Below, one piece after another: positions 55,032 through 64,000 of a DNA stretch of 64,000 nucleotides (the first letter of the stretch is position 1; each line of letters opens with the position of its first letter). The notes beneath the pieces are model-generated. The model was not told the origin of the DNA. It ran no database searches and saw only the letters and a list, made by a program, of their open reading frames with translations. Source of the stretch: Closterium sp. NIES-65 (lineage: Eukaryota; Streptophyta; Zygnematophyceae; Desmidiales; Closteriaceae); NCBI GenBank assembly GCA_948144175.1, contig CANXME010002672.1:62001-126000 (forward strand), written 5' to 3'. The translations under genes were made by a program, and so were the position numbers.

Positions 55032-55377
55032 GCTCTGAGATGCAAACCTGTTGCTTCTTAGAAAAGTATTTGGGTAATTCATCTGGAATGTCTGGCGCTG
55101 GCTTCTAGTTTCTAGTGTCTTGTGCTGGTTAGAGAAATAAGCTGCCGAAAGTAATTTCGCCTTTTTAATCATCAGCAAATTGGCTGTAAGGAAATTCTAC
55201 AAATTCATTAAGGCGTATGTTCTCACCCTGACGCAGTTAACGAAAGCGAGCTAGCTGTAACGCGTATATGCTGTATTTTTCATTCGCAGCACAATCCCTC
55301 TCGCGGATATCTTTTCAGTTGTGGTTTATCGCGCAAGTAGAGAGCTCAGCATTTTGGTCTGCGCCAATTCCGCCACC
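55032..55377. other. Intergenic region between NDUFA9 and NOL
   Basis: 346 bp with the NDUFA9 3' UTR and the NOL promoter/5' UTR. It contains a short copy of the NDUFA9 exon end (GTGTCTGGCGCAGGCTTCTAG at 55011-55031, repeated in part at 55089-55109). No core promoter motif is certain. Confidence 0.5.
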
Positions 55378-58300
55378 ATGGCCGCCACCATCAACGCTTC
55401 GCTCGCAGCAATCTCCGCGAAAGCCGCTACTCCCTCGAGCCTGGCGTCGCCTGCCACGTGGCAAAAACGTGTTGGTCCTTCGACGGCGTTCGTCGCACGC
55501 GGTCAGCCGCTTCCTTCGTCGCTCGCCTCTCGTCGCATTCCCGTGGCGCCTGCGACGAATGCGGGCGCGTGCGACCGCCGAGCGACGGCGCTTCGCGTCG
55601 TCGCCTCAGCCGTGAGCGACAAGCCTGCCACAGCGGCGACTCCTGGCGGCGGCGCGGGAGTTGGCAAGTCGTACAACGTCGTCGTTACGGGATCGACTAA
55701 AGGTTAGGCCCGCCGTCTGTAGCTTGGTTTGAATGGGCTCACCATTACGACAGGGGCTGCATCGCGTTTGGACTCGATAACAAGCGGCCACTAAGGAGTC
55801 AATTCTCCACCCAAATTCTCTGCCCTTCTTGTCCCCTTCTTCTCCCTCCACCATCCTCACCCGTCCCCTCCCCTCCCCTCCCTCCCCTCCCCTCCTCCTT
55901 TTCCCTCTTTCCCCCCTCCCTACATTCCACTCATCTCCTCTCCCATCCCCAAGGCATCGGCCTGGCATTGGTGTGCGAGTTTCTGAGGGCGGGCGGCAGA
56001 GTCGTTGGGGATCGTGGTGGTGATCTCTGAATGACGTGATCCGTGTTACTCATTTGCTCCCCCTTGCCTATTTCCCCCTTCCCCCCTCCTCTCCCCCCTC
56101 TCCCATCCCCAAGGCATCGGCCTGGCATTGGTGCGCGAGCTTCTGACGGCGGGTGACAGAGTCGTGCTGGTGGTGGTGGCGGTGGTGGTGGTGCTTTTGG
56201 GTTCTTATTTGTCTTCCCACTGCCTGCTTCCCCCTCCCCCCCATTCTCCCCAACCCCATATCCTCTCTCCCCCACCTATACAAGGCATCGGCCTGGCATT
56301 GGGGCGTGAGTTCCTGAGGGCGGGAGACAGAGTCGTCGTGGTAATGGTGGTGGTTAGTTAGTTTGTCCCTGTGTTCCTATTTGCTGCCCCTTGTATTTTC
56401 GTATCCTTGCGTGTTTCCTCCACCCTTCCTCCCCATTCAAGGCATCGGCCTGGCATTGGTGCGTGAGTTCCTGAGGGCGGGAGACAGAGTCGTGGTGTGC
56501 TCACGATCAGGTGAGAGCGTTGGAGTGTGGTGTTGTGCGGTGGAGCGTGGTTGAACACAGTGTGTTTGTGATCTGGCATTGGTGCCGCGCGACTTCCTGA
56601 GGGCGGGAGACAGAGTCATGGTGTGCTCGCGATCAGGTGAGAGGAATAGAGAGTAGTGAAGTGCGGTGGCGTGTGGTGGTGTGTGGTTGAACACACAGAG
56701 TCGTCGTGTGCTCACGACAAGGTGAGAGGAGTAACGTGTGCGGTTGTGTGTGGTGGTACGTGGTTGAGAACCCAGGAACGCAATGGTGTGCTTGCGTTGC
56801 AACCTTGCCCTGCTTTCAGGACCCGTTGACTTTTGAGTTGACTCCCGTTGACTTTTGAGTTGACTGAAAAGCCAAAATGCTGATGCCCTGAAAATTCATA
56901 TCGGAGGGCCTGAATTTCCGTCTTTGCCCTTTTGTCTTTGCTTGCCTTCTTTCCCTTTCTCGTCTTTGTCTTATGTGAGAGCAGGGGAGAGGGTGGATGA
57001 TGTGGTTGCTCAACTGCAGAAGGAGTTTGGCAAAGAGAACGTGGTGGTGAGTGGCGGAGAGTGGTCGAGAGTGGTCTGTGCGTCCTGTATGCATGGCGTG
57101 AGTGAGAGCAGGCGAGAGGGGACTTTTGAGTACACTCCAAAGGCACTGAGCAGGCGAGAGGAGACTTTTGAGTACACTCCAAAGGCACTGAGCAGGGGAG
57201 AGGAGACTTCTGAGTACACTCCAAAGGCACTGAGCAGGGGAGAGGAGACTTCTGAGTACACTCCAAAGGCACTGAGCAGGGGAGAGGAGACTTCTGAGTA
57301 CACTCCAAAGGCACTGAGCAGGGGAGAGGAGACTTCTGAGTACACTCCAAAGGCACTGAGCAGGGGAGAGGAGACTTCTGAGTACACTCCAAAGGCACTG
57401 AGCAGGGGAGAGGAGACTTCTGAGTACACTCCAAAGGCACTGAGCAGGGGAGAGGAGACTTCTGAGTACACTCCAAAGGCACTGAGCAGGGGAGAGGAGA
57501 CTTCTGAGTACACTCCAAAGGCACTGAGCAGGGGAGAGGAGACTTCTGAGTACACTCCAAAGGCACTGAGCAGGGGAGAGGAGACTTCTGAGTACACTCC
57601 AAAGGCACTGAGCAGGGGAGAGGAGACTTCTGAGTACACTCCAAAGGCACTGAGCAGGGGAGAGGAGACTTCTGAGTACACTCCAAAGGCACTGAGCAGG
57701 GGAGAGGAGACTTCTGAGTACACTCCAAAGGCACTGAGCAGGGGAGAGGAGACTTCTGAGTACACTCCAAAGGCACTGAGCAGGGGAGAGGAGACTTCTG
57801 AGTACACTCCAAAGGCACTGAGCAGGGGAGAGGAGACTTCTGAGTACACTCCAAAGGCACTGAGCAGGGGAGAGGAGACTTCTGAGTACACTCCAAAGGC
57901 ACTGAGCAGGGGAGAGGAGACTTCTGAGTACACTCCAAAGGCACTGAGCAGGGGAGAGGAGACTTCTGAGTACACTCCAAAGGCACTGAGCAGGGGAGAG
58001 GAGACTTCTGAGTACACTCCAAAGGCACTGAGCAGGGGAGAGGAGACTTCTGAGTACACTCCAAAGGCACTGAGCAGGGGAGAGGAGACTTCTGAGTACA
58101 CTCCAAAGGCACTGAGCAGGGGAGAGGAGACTTCTGAGTACACTCCAAAGGCACTGAGCAGGGGAGAGGAGACTTCTGAGTACACTCCAAAGGCACTGAG
58201 CAGGCGAGAGGGGACTTCTGAGTACACTCCAAAGGCACTGAGCAGGGGAGAGGAGACTTCTGAGTACACTCCAAAGGCACTGAGCAGGGGAGAGGAGACT

Positions 58301-60480
58301 TCTGAGTACACTCCAAAGTCACTGAGCAGGGGAGAGGAGACTTCTGAGTACACTCCAAAGTCACTGAGCAGGGGAGAGGAGACTTCTGAGTACACTCCAA
58401 AGGCACTGAGCAGGGGAGAGGAGACTTCTGAGTACACTCCAAAGGCACTGAGCAGGGGAGAGGAGACTTCTGAGTACACTCCAAAGGCACTGAGCAGGGG
58501 AGAGGAGACTTCTGAGTACACTCCAAAGGCACTGAGCAGGGGAGAGGAGACTTCTGAGTACACTCCAAAGGCACTGAGCAGGGGAGAGGAGACTTCTGAG
58601 TACACTCCAAAGGCACTGAGCAGGGGAGAGGAGACTTCTGAGTACACTCCAAAGGCACTGAGCAGGGGAGAGGAGACTTCTGAGTACACTCCAAAGGCAC
58701 TGAGCAGGGGAGAGGAGACTTCTGAGTACACTCCAAAGGCACTGAGCAGGGGAGAGGAGACTTCTGAGTACACTCCAAAGGCACTGAGCAGGGGAGAGGA
58801 GACTTCTGAGTACACTCCAAAGGCACTGAGCAGGGGAGAGGAGACTTCTGAGTACACTCCAAAGGCACTGAGCAGGGGAGAGGAGACTTCTGAGTACACT
58901 CCAAAGGCACTGAGCAGGGGAGACGGCGGACGATGTGGTTGCTCAACTGCAGAAGGAGTTTGGCAAAGAGAACGTGGTGGTGAGTGGTGGGGTGGGGAGT
59001 GGTGGGGAGTGGTGGAGAGTGGTGGAGAGGATTGTGTGTCAGATCATCCGGCCAGTTAATTCCCCGATTGAATTCCTCAATTCCCTCAGCTCGCTGTAGT
59101 GCTGTGCTGTACCATCACTTCCCCCCTTCACCCCCTTATCCTACCCCACTCCTTCCCACCCCATCCCACCCCACCCCACCCCACCACATCCTTTCTCAAC
59201 CGTCAGCATCCTCCTTAACCCAAAGCACCGAATGCGATGTCTTTAGAAAGGACAACGTCAAGCTCACTCTGCTGTCCAGTCAACTCATCAGACCCACTTG
59301 ACCCTCTCCCTCTTGTTGCTTGTTCCTTTCTGTCGCATACCATCTGTGTTTCGAGGTGACTTTTGAGTCGACTCAAAAGTCATCTCTTGTAACGTGTTCC
59401 TTTCTGTGGGATGCCATCTGTGTTTCCCCTCCACCGCTGCTCATCCCGTCCGGTCCCACTCTACCCTACCCCACCGCACGCCAACCCACACCACCTCACT
59501 CCACTCCAGGGCACCGCATGCGATGTGTCTAAGGCGGGGGGTGTGAAGGCGCTGGGTGATCTTGCTTGCTGTCAGTCCAGTTTTGAGACAACTCATACGC
59601 ACTAAACCCTATCCCACCGATTCTCACCCCACTTCACCCTTTCCCACTCCAGGGCACCGCATGCGATGTATCTAAGGCAGAGGATGTGAAGGCTCTGGCT
59701 GAATTTGCTGTCAAATCACTTGGATCCGTGGATGTGTGGGTGAGTTGACTAAGTTGACTCGTGTTGACGCAAGTCGATCTGACTAATCTCAAATCACTTG
59801 GATCCGTGGATGTGTGGGTGAGTTGACTTGACATAAATTGCGCTGACCTGAGTTGACCTGAGTTGACCTGGGAGCTGGCTCTCCTGTATACTCACCACGC
59901 ATGTATTAGTTAGGCGCCTAAAACATCGTCTGTGTGGGAGCCTTTCCTGTCCACTCTGCACGCATGCATTCTGTCTTACCTGCATGCGCTCATGTAACTT
60001 CTCCCTGCATGCTTGTGTGTGTGTGCGTGTGTGCACGCATGTGTTATTGATGCACCTCAAAAATCGTCTGTGTGGGAGCCTTTCCTGTCCACTCTGCACG
60101 CATGCATTCTGTCTTACCTGCATGCGCTCATGTAACTTCTCCCTGCATGCTTGTGTGTGTGTGCGTGTGTGCACGCATGTGTTATTGATGCACCTCAAAA
60201 ATCGTCTGTGTGGGAGCCTTTCCTGTCCACTCTGCACGCATGCATTCTGTCTTGCCTGCATGCGCTCATGTAACTTCTCCCTGCATGCTTCTGTGCGTGT
60301 GCGCGCGCGTGTATGTCTGTGTGTGTGCATGCGTGTGTGTGCGTGTGTGCGTGTGTGCGTGTGTGTGTGCGTGTGTGTGTGCGTGTGTGTGTGCGTGTGT
60401 GTGTGTGTGTGTGTGCGTGTGTGCGTGTGTGCGTGTGTGTGTGCGTGTGTGTGTGCGTGTGTGTGTGCGTGTGTGTGTGT

Positions 60481-60564
<84 letters not shown>

Positions 60565-63500
60565 ATGCACGCGTGTGCATGTGTGCATGGGTGGGCGCAT
60601 GGCAGATCAACAATGCAGGCTCCAACGCGTATGAGTACGCTCCTTTGGTGGAGGCGGGAGATGCGGCCTTAGAGTGAGTGAGAGGAGGGATTAGAGTGAC
60701 ACAGGGGAACGGGAGGGGAGGTTCACGAGGCTCCAACGCGTATGAGTACGCCCCCCTGGTGGAGGCGGGAGATGCAGCCATAGAGTGAGTGAGCACAGGG
60801 AGAGTAGAGAAGAGTGGGAGTGGGCATGGGGCATGCCTGTGGTGCATCAGGCTCCAACGCATATGAGTACGCCCCCTTAGTGGAGGCGGGAGATGCTGCT
60901 TTAGAGTGAGTGAGCACAGGGAGTGTGGGATAGCCTTCAAGTGAGGGGAGATTAGGGGAGAGGGAGTGGGAGGTAGAATCATGCAGGCTCCAACGCGTAG
61001 GAGTACCCCCCCCTAGTGGAGGCAAGGGATGCCGCTTTAGAGTGAGAGAGCGCAAGCAGTGAGGGAACGGCAAAATGCCTAACATAGTGCTTCCCCATGA
61101 TTAGGGCTCCCAACGCGTACGAGTACGCTCCTTTGGTGGAGGCAGGGGATGCGGCTATCGAGTGAGTGAGCACCGGGAGTGTGGGATAGCCACAGAGGGA
61201 GGAGGGGAGGGGATGTGATGTGAGGTGCAGGCTCCAACGCGTACGAGTATGCTCCTTTGGTGGAGGCGGGAGATGCGGCCTTAGAGTGAGTGGGAGGAGG
61301 GAAGGATGGGTATTGAGAACTGATGGGATGAAATGAAGCCAAGGAGGGCAGGGCAAGTGCGTTTCATAGGGCTGTCTTTTGAATCGACTCAAAAGTCACC
61401 AGGAGGGCAGGGGAAGTGCGGTTCATAGGGCTGTCCAATGCGTGTGAGTGCGCCCCTTTGGTAGAGACAGGCTCATGCAGGCTCCAACGCATATGAGCGC
61501 GCTCCGTGAGTGGAGACGGGAGAGGGTGTAGAGTGAGTGGGGAAGATCAGGGAACAGCCATATAGTGAGTAAGTGCAAGAAGAGAGGTTCATTGGGCTGT
61601 CGGTCCAACCCAACGTGTGTATTCATAGGGCTGTTCAACGTGTGTGAGTACGCTCCTTTGGTGGTGGCGGGCGATGCGGCTTGAGAGTGAGTGAATCTGC
61701 AGGGAGGGATCGGGAACACAGAAATAAAGTGTTTTGAGACGTCTCAAAACATTTCTCCACTCAGATCTGCAGGGAGGGATCAGGAACACAGAAATATGAT
61801 GGGAAAGAATATTAGTACTGCAGGGAGGGATCGGGAACACAGAAATATGATGGGAAAGAATATTAGTACTGCAGGGAGGGATCGGGAACACAGAAATATG
61901 ATGGGAAAGAATATTAGTACTGCAGGGAGGGATCGGGAACACAGAAAGAAAGAAAGGGGGAGAAAGAGAGAGAGAGCTTGTTTTGACACGTCTCAAAACG
62001 TTGAGTGAGCGCACACAGGCAGGGAGCAGGAGGAGCGCAGGAGAAGACTTTTGAGTCGACTCAAAAGTCACCTCGGAGCAGGAGGAGCTCAGGAGAAAGC
62101 GGGAGAGGGAACGGTAAGTGCGGTTGTTTAGGCACCAACACGTATGCTGACTCTGTTGACTCTGCTGCCTCTGCTGTCCCCGTCTTTCTCTTTTCTTCCA
62201 CAGGGAGATCGTGCAAACCAACGCACTGTTGCTGTCATGCTGTGCTGCCGCCAGGCCATGCGACTCATGAGGGAGCAGCTCAGTACCCCGCACTGCCATT
62301 CCCCTTCCCCCGTCCCCTCCGACCACCCATCCCCTAACCCTCCCCTACACAGGGAAATAGTGCGAACCAACGTGCTGGGCGTCATGCTGTGCTGCCGCCA
62401 GGCCATGCGCCTCATGAGGGATCAACCCGGTGGGGTGGGGGGCTACTTGCAGTCTCCTGCTCATACCTTGCCCGTCCTCCTCTCTCCTCCATCCTATCCC
62501 CTCCCCCCTTTTAACAGGGAGATCGTGCGAACCAATGTGTTGGGCGTGATGCTGTGCTGCCGCCAGGCCATGCGCCTCATGCGGGACCAGCCTGGAGGGG
62601 GACACATTTTCAACATGGACGGGGCTGGGGCTGATGGGAATGCCACCCCGCGGTGAGTGCATGTGCTGCTCTGTCTGCCCTGCACTGTGAAGCAGCCCTA
62701 CATCTGTATCAAGTTGACTTTTGAGTCGACTCAAAAGTCAACTCCCTGCACTGTGAAGCAGTCCTACATCTGTATCAAGTTGACTTTTGAGTCGACTCAA
62801 AAGTCAACTCCCTGCACTGTGAAGCAGTCCTACATCTGTATCAAGTTGACTTTTGAGTCGACTCAAAAGTCAACTCCCTGCACTGTGAAGCAGCCCTACA
62901 TCTGTATCAAGTTGACTTTTGAGTCGACTCAAAAGTCAACTCCCTGCACTGTGAAGCAGCCCTACATCTCTATCACACACACACCATGCGCCTCATGAGG
63001 GACCAACCCGGAGGGGGCCACATATTCAACATGGATGGGGCTGGGGCCGACGGCAATGCCACCCCCCGGTGAGTATATTTGTATGGGTTGCTCAGTAGTG
63101 TGAAGCAGAGTCAGTGCTGCATCTGTGTCGCGCAGGACCGTGCTCTGAATTAGCCTCATGTTTTTGAGACGTCTCAAAATGCATCTGTGTCGCACACACT
63201 CCGTGCTCTGAATTAGCCTCATGAGGGAGCAGCCCGGAGGGGATCACATTTGCTTACCACCAAGCGCAGCCTGGCGCAGTTCACCAAGTCAACTCCAAGC
63301 CCCATTGTCGGCCTTCCTGTTCCCTCTCTACGATCCCTTCCCTCTATCAGCTTTGCAGCCTACGGAGCAACCACGCACTGCGTACCGCAGTTCACCAAGT
63401 CAACTCCAAGCAGAGCTGAAGATGTACCTTCACCTATTCCTCTTCTACCTTTCCTCCTTTCGGCTTACTCCCGCCACCAGCTTCGCAGCCTACGGAGCCA

Positions 63501-63728
63501 CCAAGCGCAGCCTGGCGCAGTTCACCAAGTCACTGCAGGCAGAGACACACCCTCCCCTTGCTTACCCTGCTCCTTGTCCATCTACCCTCTGTTGCCCCTC
63601 CTCTTCTCCTCCCTACCAGCTTCGCAGCCTACGGAGCCACCAAGCGCAGCCTGGCGCAGTTCACCAAGTCACTGCAGGCGGAGCTGAAGATGCTTAAAGT
63701 CCCCAACGTCGTTGTGCACAACCTGTCG
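55378..63728 (+). CDS. NOL: Chlorophyll(ide) b reductase NOL, chloroplast (partial, continues right)
   Basis: Exons seen: 55378-55702, 56442-56510, 56985-57046, 59653-59739, 60606-60673, 62518-62652, 63620-63728; all GT-AG, phases match, 285 codons. The ATG in GCCACCATGG is preferred over an in-frame ATG at 55321. Residues 1-~85 are Ala/Ser/Thr/Arg-rich, as in a chloroplast transit peptide. The short-chain dehydrogenase core follows: TGSTKGIG (residues 104-111) binds NADPH, CDVS is near 155, INNAGSNAY (182-190) and YGATK (253-257) hold the catalytic Tyr and Lys. GGHIFNMDGAGADGN and LMLCCR-like VMLCCRQAM are typical of the NYC1/NOL family, and the sequence resembles NOL more than NYC1 (no long N-terminal membrane domain seen). 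The enzyme reduces chlorophyll b to 7-hydroxymethyl chlorophyll a, the first step of chlorophyll b turnover. The C-terminal part lies beyond the window. Confidence 0.93.
55954..56338 (+). repeat. Three upstream copies of NOL exon 2
   Basis: Copies start at 55954, 56114 and 56285, each after AAG with a pyrimidine tract, coding GIGLALV and the RAG block. They diverge at the 3' end (loss of the CSRSG donor end). The complete exon is 56442-56510. Two donor-side fragments follow at about 56571-56636 and 56693-56721. Confidence 0.88.
57112..58917 (+). repeat. 42-bp tandem array (43 units) in NOL intron 3
   Basis: Exactly 43 units. Each starts with the first bases of exon 3 (GGGAGAGG), then a decayed palindrome (ACTTCTGAGTACACTCCAAA; the first two units have ACTTTTGAG) and ends CACTGAGCAG, the bases seen before the second copy of exon 3. 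The units are almost identical. Open frames on both strands (up to 744 codons) are by-products of a period divisible by three. In the frame used by exon 3 each unit carries a TGA. Confidence 0.95.
58918..58979 (+). repeat. Second copy of NOL exon 3
   Basis: A full 62-bp copy with AG acceptor and GTGAGT donor, coding GETADDVVAQLQKEFG instead of GERVDDVVAQLQKEFG. Exon 3 enters in phase 1 and leaves in phase 0, so both copies cannot be joined in frame. Confidence 0.88.
59311..59426. repeat. 42-bp direct repeats flanking a perfect palindrome
   Basis: 59311-59352 and 59385-59426 are copies with several differences. The palindrome TTTTGAGTCGACTCAAAA with GAC/GTC ends (59358-59381) lies between them. 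In NOL intron 3. Confidence 0.88.
59510..59578 (+). repeat. Upstream copy of NOL exon 4
   Basis: Starts after CCAG with GGCACCGCATGCGATGTGTC and diverges toward the 3' end. A more decayed copy is at about 59226-59250. A donor-side fragment (CTTGGATCCGTGGATGTGTG then GTGAG) follows the true exon at 59789-59819. Confidence 0.85.
59925..60300 (+). repeat. 138-bp tandem repeat in NOL intron 4
   Basis: ATCGTCTGTGTGGGAGCC recurs at 59925, 60063 and 60201 (period 138). Each unit ends in a TG-rich stretch; the last runs into the long TG tract. Confidence 0.9.
60298..60563 (+). repeat. TG-rich microsatellite
   Basis: About 265 bp of TG dinucleotides with CG interruptions, ending 42 bp before the acceptor of NOL exon 5, so it replaces the usual pyrimidine tract position. 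Confidence 0.92.
60728..61690 (+). repeat. Eight downstream copies of NOL exon 5
   Basis: Copies containing GGCTCCAACGCGTATGAGTA or variants begin near 60728, 60849, 60984, 61102, 61229, 61431, 61477 and 61629. Most end in the exon donor TTAGAGTGAGTGAG. They lack the INNA-coding start, so they are 3' exon copies with donors, in intron 5. Confidence 0.88.
61342..61435. repeat. 35-bp direct repeats flanking a palindrome
   Basis: 61342-61376 and 61401-61435 match except at about two positions. The filler contains TTTTGAATCGACTCAAAA (one mismatch). In NOL intron 5. Confidence 0.88.
61695..61796. repeat. 32-bp direct repeats flanking a 22-bp palindrome
   Basis: 61695-61726 and 61765-61796 (one mismatch) flank TTTTGAGACGTCTCAAAA within a 22-bp perfect palindrome (61730-61751). 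Confidence 0.88.
61767..61950 (+). repeat. 51-bp tandem repeat
   Basis: CTGCAGGGAGGGATC recurs at 61767, 61818, 61869 and 61920, period 51 bp. It is the right-hand copy of the preceding duplication, further amplified. Confidence 0.9.
61980..61999. repeat. Imperfect palindrome GTTTTGACACGTCTCAAAAC
   Basis: One mismatched pair relative to the GACGTC-centred form. No clear flanking direct repeat. Confidence 0.7.
62023..62097. repeat. 23-bp direct repeats flanking a perfect palindrome
   Basis: 62023-62045 and 62075-62097 (one mismatch) flank the palindrome at 62046-62069 (TTTTGAGTCGACTCAAAA with GAC/GTC ends). Confidence 0.9.
62203..62450 (+). repeat. Two upstream copies of NOL exon 6
   Basis: Copies start after CACAG at about 62203 (with a deletion that breaks the frame) and 62352 (intact to RDQPGG, then diverging). 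The full exon is 62518-62652. 3' fragments follow near 62986-63069, the latter complete to the CCCCCGGTGAGT donor. Confidence 0.87.
62678..62974. repeat. 66-bp tandem array, each unit with a 32-bp perfect palindrome
   Basis: Four units of 66 bp plus a partial fifth. The palindromes (AGTTGAC arms around TTTTGAGTCGACTCAAAA) start at 62712, 62778, 62844 and 62910 and alternate with copies of CCCTGCACTGTGAAGCAG. In NOL intron 6. Confidence 0.93.
63118..63223. repeat. 43-bp direct repeats flanking an 18-bp palindrome
   Basis: 63118-63160 and 63180-63223 are copies with a few differences. TTTTGAGACGTCTCAAAA (63162-63179) lies between them. In NOL intron 6. Confidence 0.88.
63258..63545 (+). repeat. 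Three upstream copies of NOL exon 7
   Basis: Fragments near 63258, 63350 and 63480 repeat FAAYGATK-coding and FTKS-coding parts. The one at 63480 is followed by only part of the exon. The complete exon is 63620-63728. Confidence 0.85.
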
Positions 63729-64000
63729 GTGAGCCTTGTGGTTGGTTGTGCACAACCTGTCGGTGAGCCTTGTGGTTGGTTGTGCACAACCTGTCGGTGA
63801 GCCTTGTGGTTGGTTGTGCACAACCTGTCGGTGAGCCTTGTGGTTGGTTGTGCACAACCTGTCGGTGAGCCTTGTGGTTGGTTGTGCACAACCTGTCGGT
63901 GAGCCTTGTGGTTGGTTGTGCACAACCTGTCGGTGAGCCTTGTGGTTGGTTGTGCACAACCTGTCGGTGAGCCTTGTGGTTGGTTGTGCACAACCTGTCG
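63729..64000 (+). repeat. 34-bp tandem array of NOL exon 7 end plus splice donor (eight units)
   Basis: Period 34 bp from 63729 to the window edge. Each unit holds GTGAGCCTTGTGGTTG followed by GTTGTGCACAACCTGTCG, the last 18 bases of exon 7. The donor is therefore repeated at every unit. Each unit also has a 14-bp palindrome GGTTGTGCACAACC. Confidence 0.93.

Noticed and set aside
56712..59059. Long open frames on both strands (629-744 codons) over the 42-bp array
   Set aside because: A period divisible by three makes any stop-free frame endless. The translation is purely periodic and does not match the NOL frame.
60266..60982. His-Thr repeat protein (238 codons) on the minus strand
   Set aside because: Translation of the TG microsatellite and exon 5 copies.
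62678..62974. CRISPR-like look of regularly spaced palindromic repeats
   Set aside because: The intervening segments are identical copies, not different spacers. The genome is eukaryotic and there are no cas genes.
1..64000. tRNA and rRNA genes
   Set aside because: I looked for B-box-like GGTTCGAATCC and cloverleaf arms and for rRNA segments and saw none convincing. The tRNA-like pieces are retrotransposon primer-binding sites.

Overview
The window comes from an intron-rich nuclear genome of the green plant lineage. It carries a nuclear gene for a plant-type chlorophyll b reductase (NOL), a gene for the mitochondrial complex I subunit NDUFA9, a four-EF-hand calmodulin-like gene, and many short-LTR Ty1/copia elements. 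The mix of high GC, copia expansion and heavily repeated introns makes me suspect a streptophyte alga (for example a zygnematophyte such as Closterium), but the species cannot be fixed from sequence alone.

Layout. 1-0.9 kb: an open frame of unknown function on the minus strand, running off the left edge. 1.3-4.5 kb: copia fragment A (minus). 5.0-5.5 kb: calmodulin-like gene (minus). 7.3-17.4 kb: old copia element G (plus), whose 5' LTR was split by complete element B (minus). 17.4-18.2 and 42.2-43.0 kb: two arrays of one 181-bp satellite. Between them lie complete element C (plus), non-autonomous element E (minus) with complete element D nested inside it, and complete element F (plus, best preserved). 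Five insertions (B-F) have matching 5-bp target duplications. Without C, E/D and F, the two satellite arrays would be only about 0.8 kb apart. 43.0-43.9 kb: a 17-bp minisatellite. 44.4-55.0 kb: NDUFA9, 12 exons on the plus strand, giving a 404-codon protein with every splice phase matching. 55.4 kb to the right edge: the first seven exons (285 codons) of NOL, also with matching phases.

The most unusual feature is in the introns of these last two genes. Almost every exon is accompanied by partial copies of itself that carry a splice acceptor or donor. Some have expanded into arrays: a 116-bp unit with 27 acceptors, a 42-bp unit x43, a 34-bp donor unit x8, a 30-bp unit x8 and a triplicated terminal exon. 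In the same 18 kb there is a family of short palindromes (TTTTGAGTCGACTCAAAA and symmetric variants). At nearly every well-preserved site the palindrome lies exactly between two copies of a local 23-62 bp direct repeat. I saw none of these palindromes in the retrotransposon half. This looks like a mobile or repair-derived micro-palindrome that creates tandem duplications and thereby multiplies splice sites.

Functionally, NDUFA9 acts in mitochondrial complex I and NOL in chloroplast chlorophyll b turnover. They are head-to-tail neighbours 346 bp apart, and nothing indicates a shared pathway.
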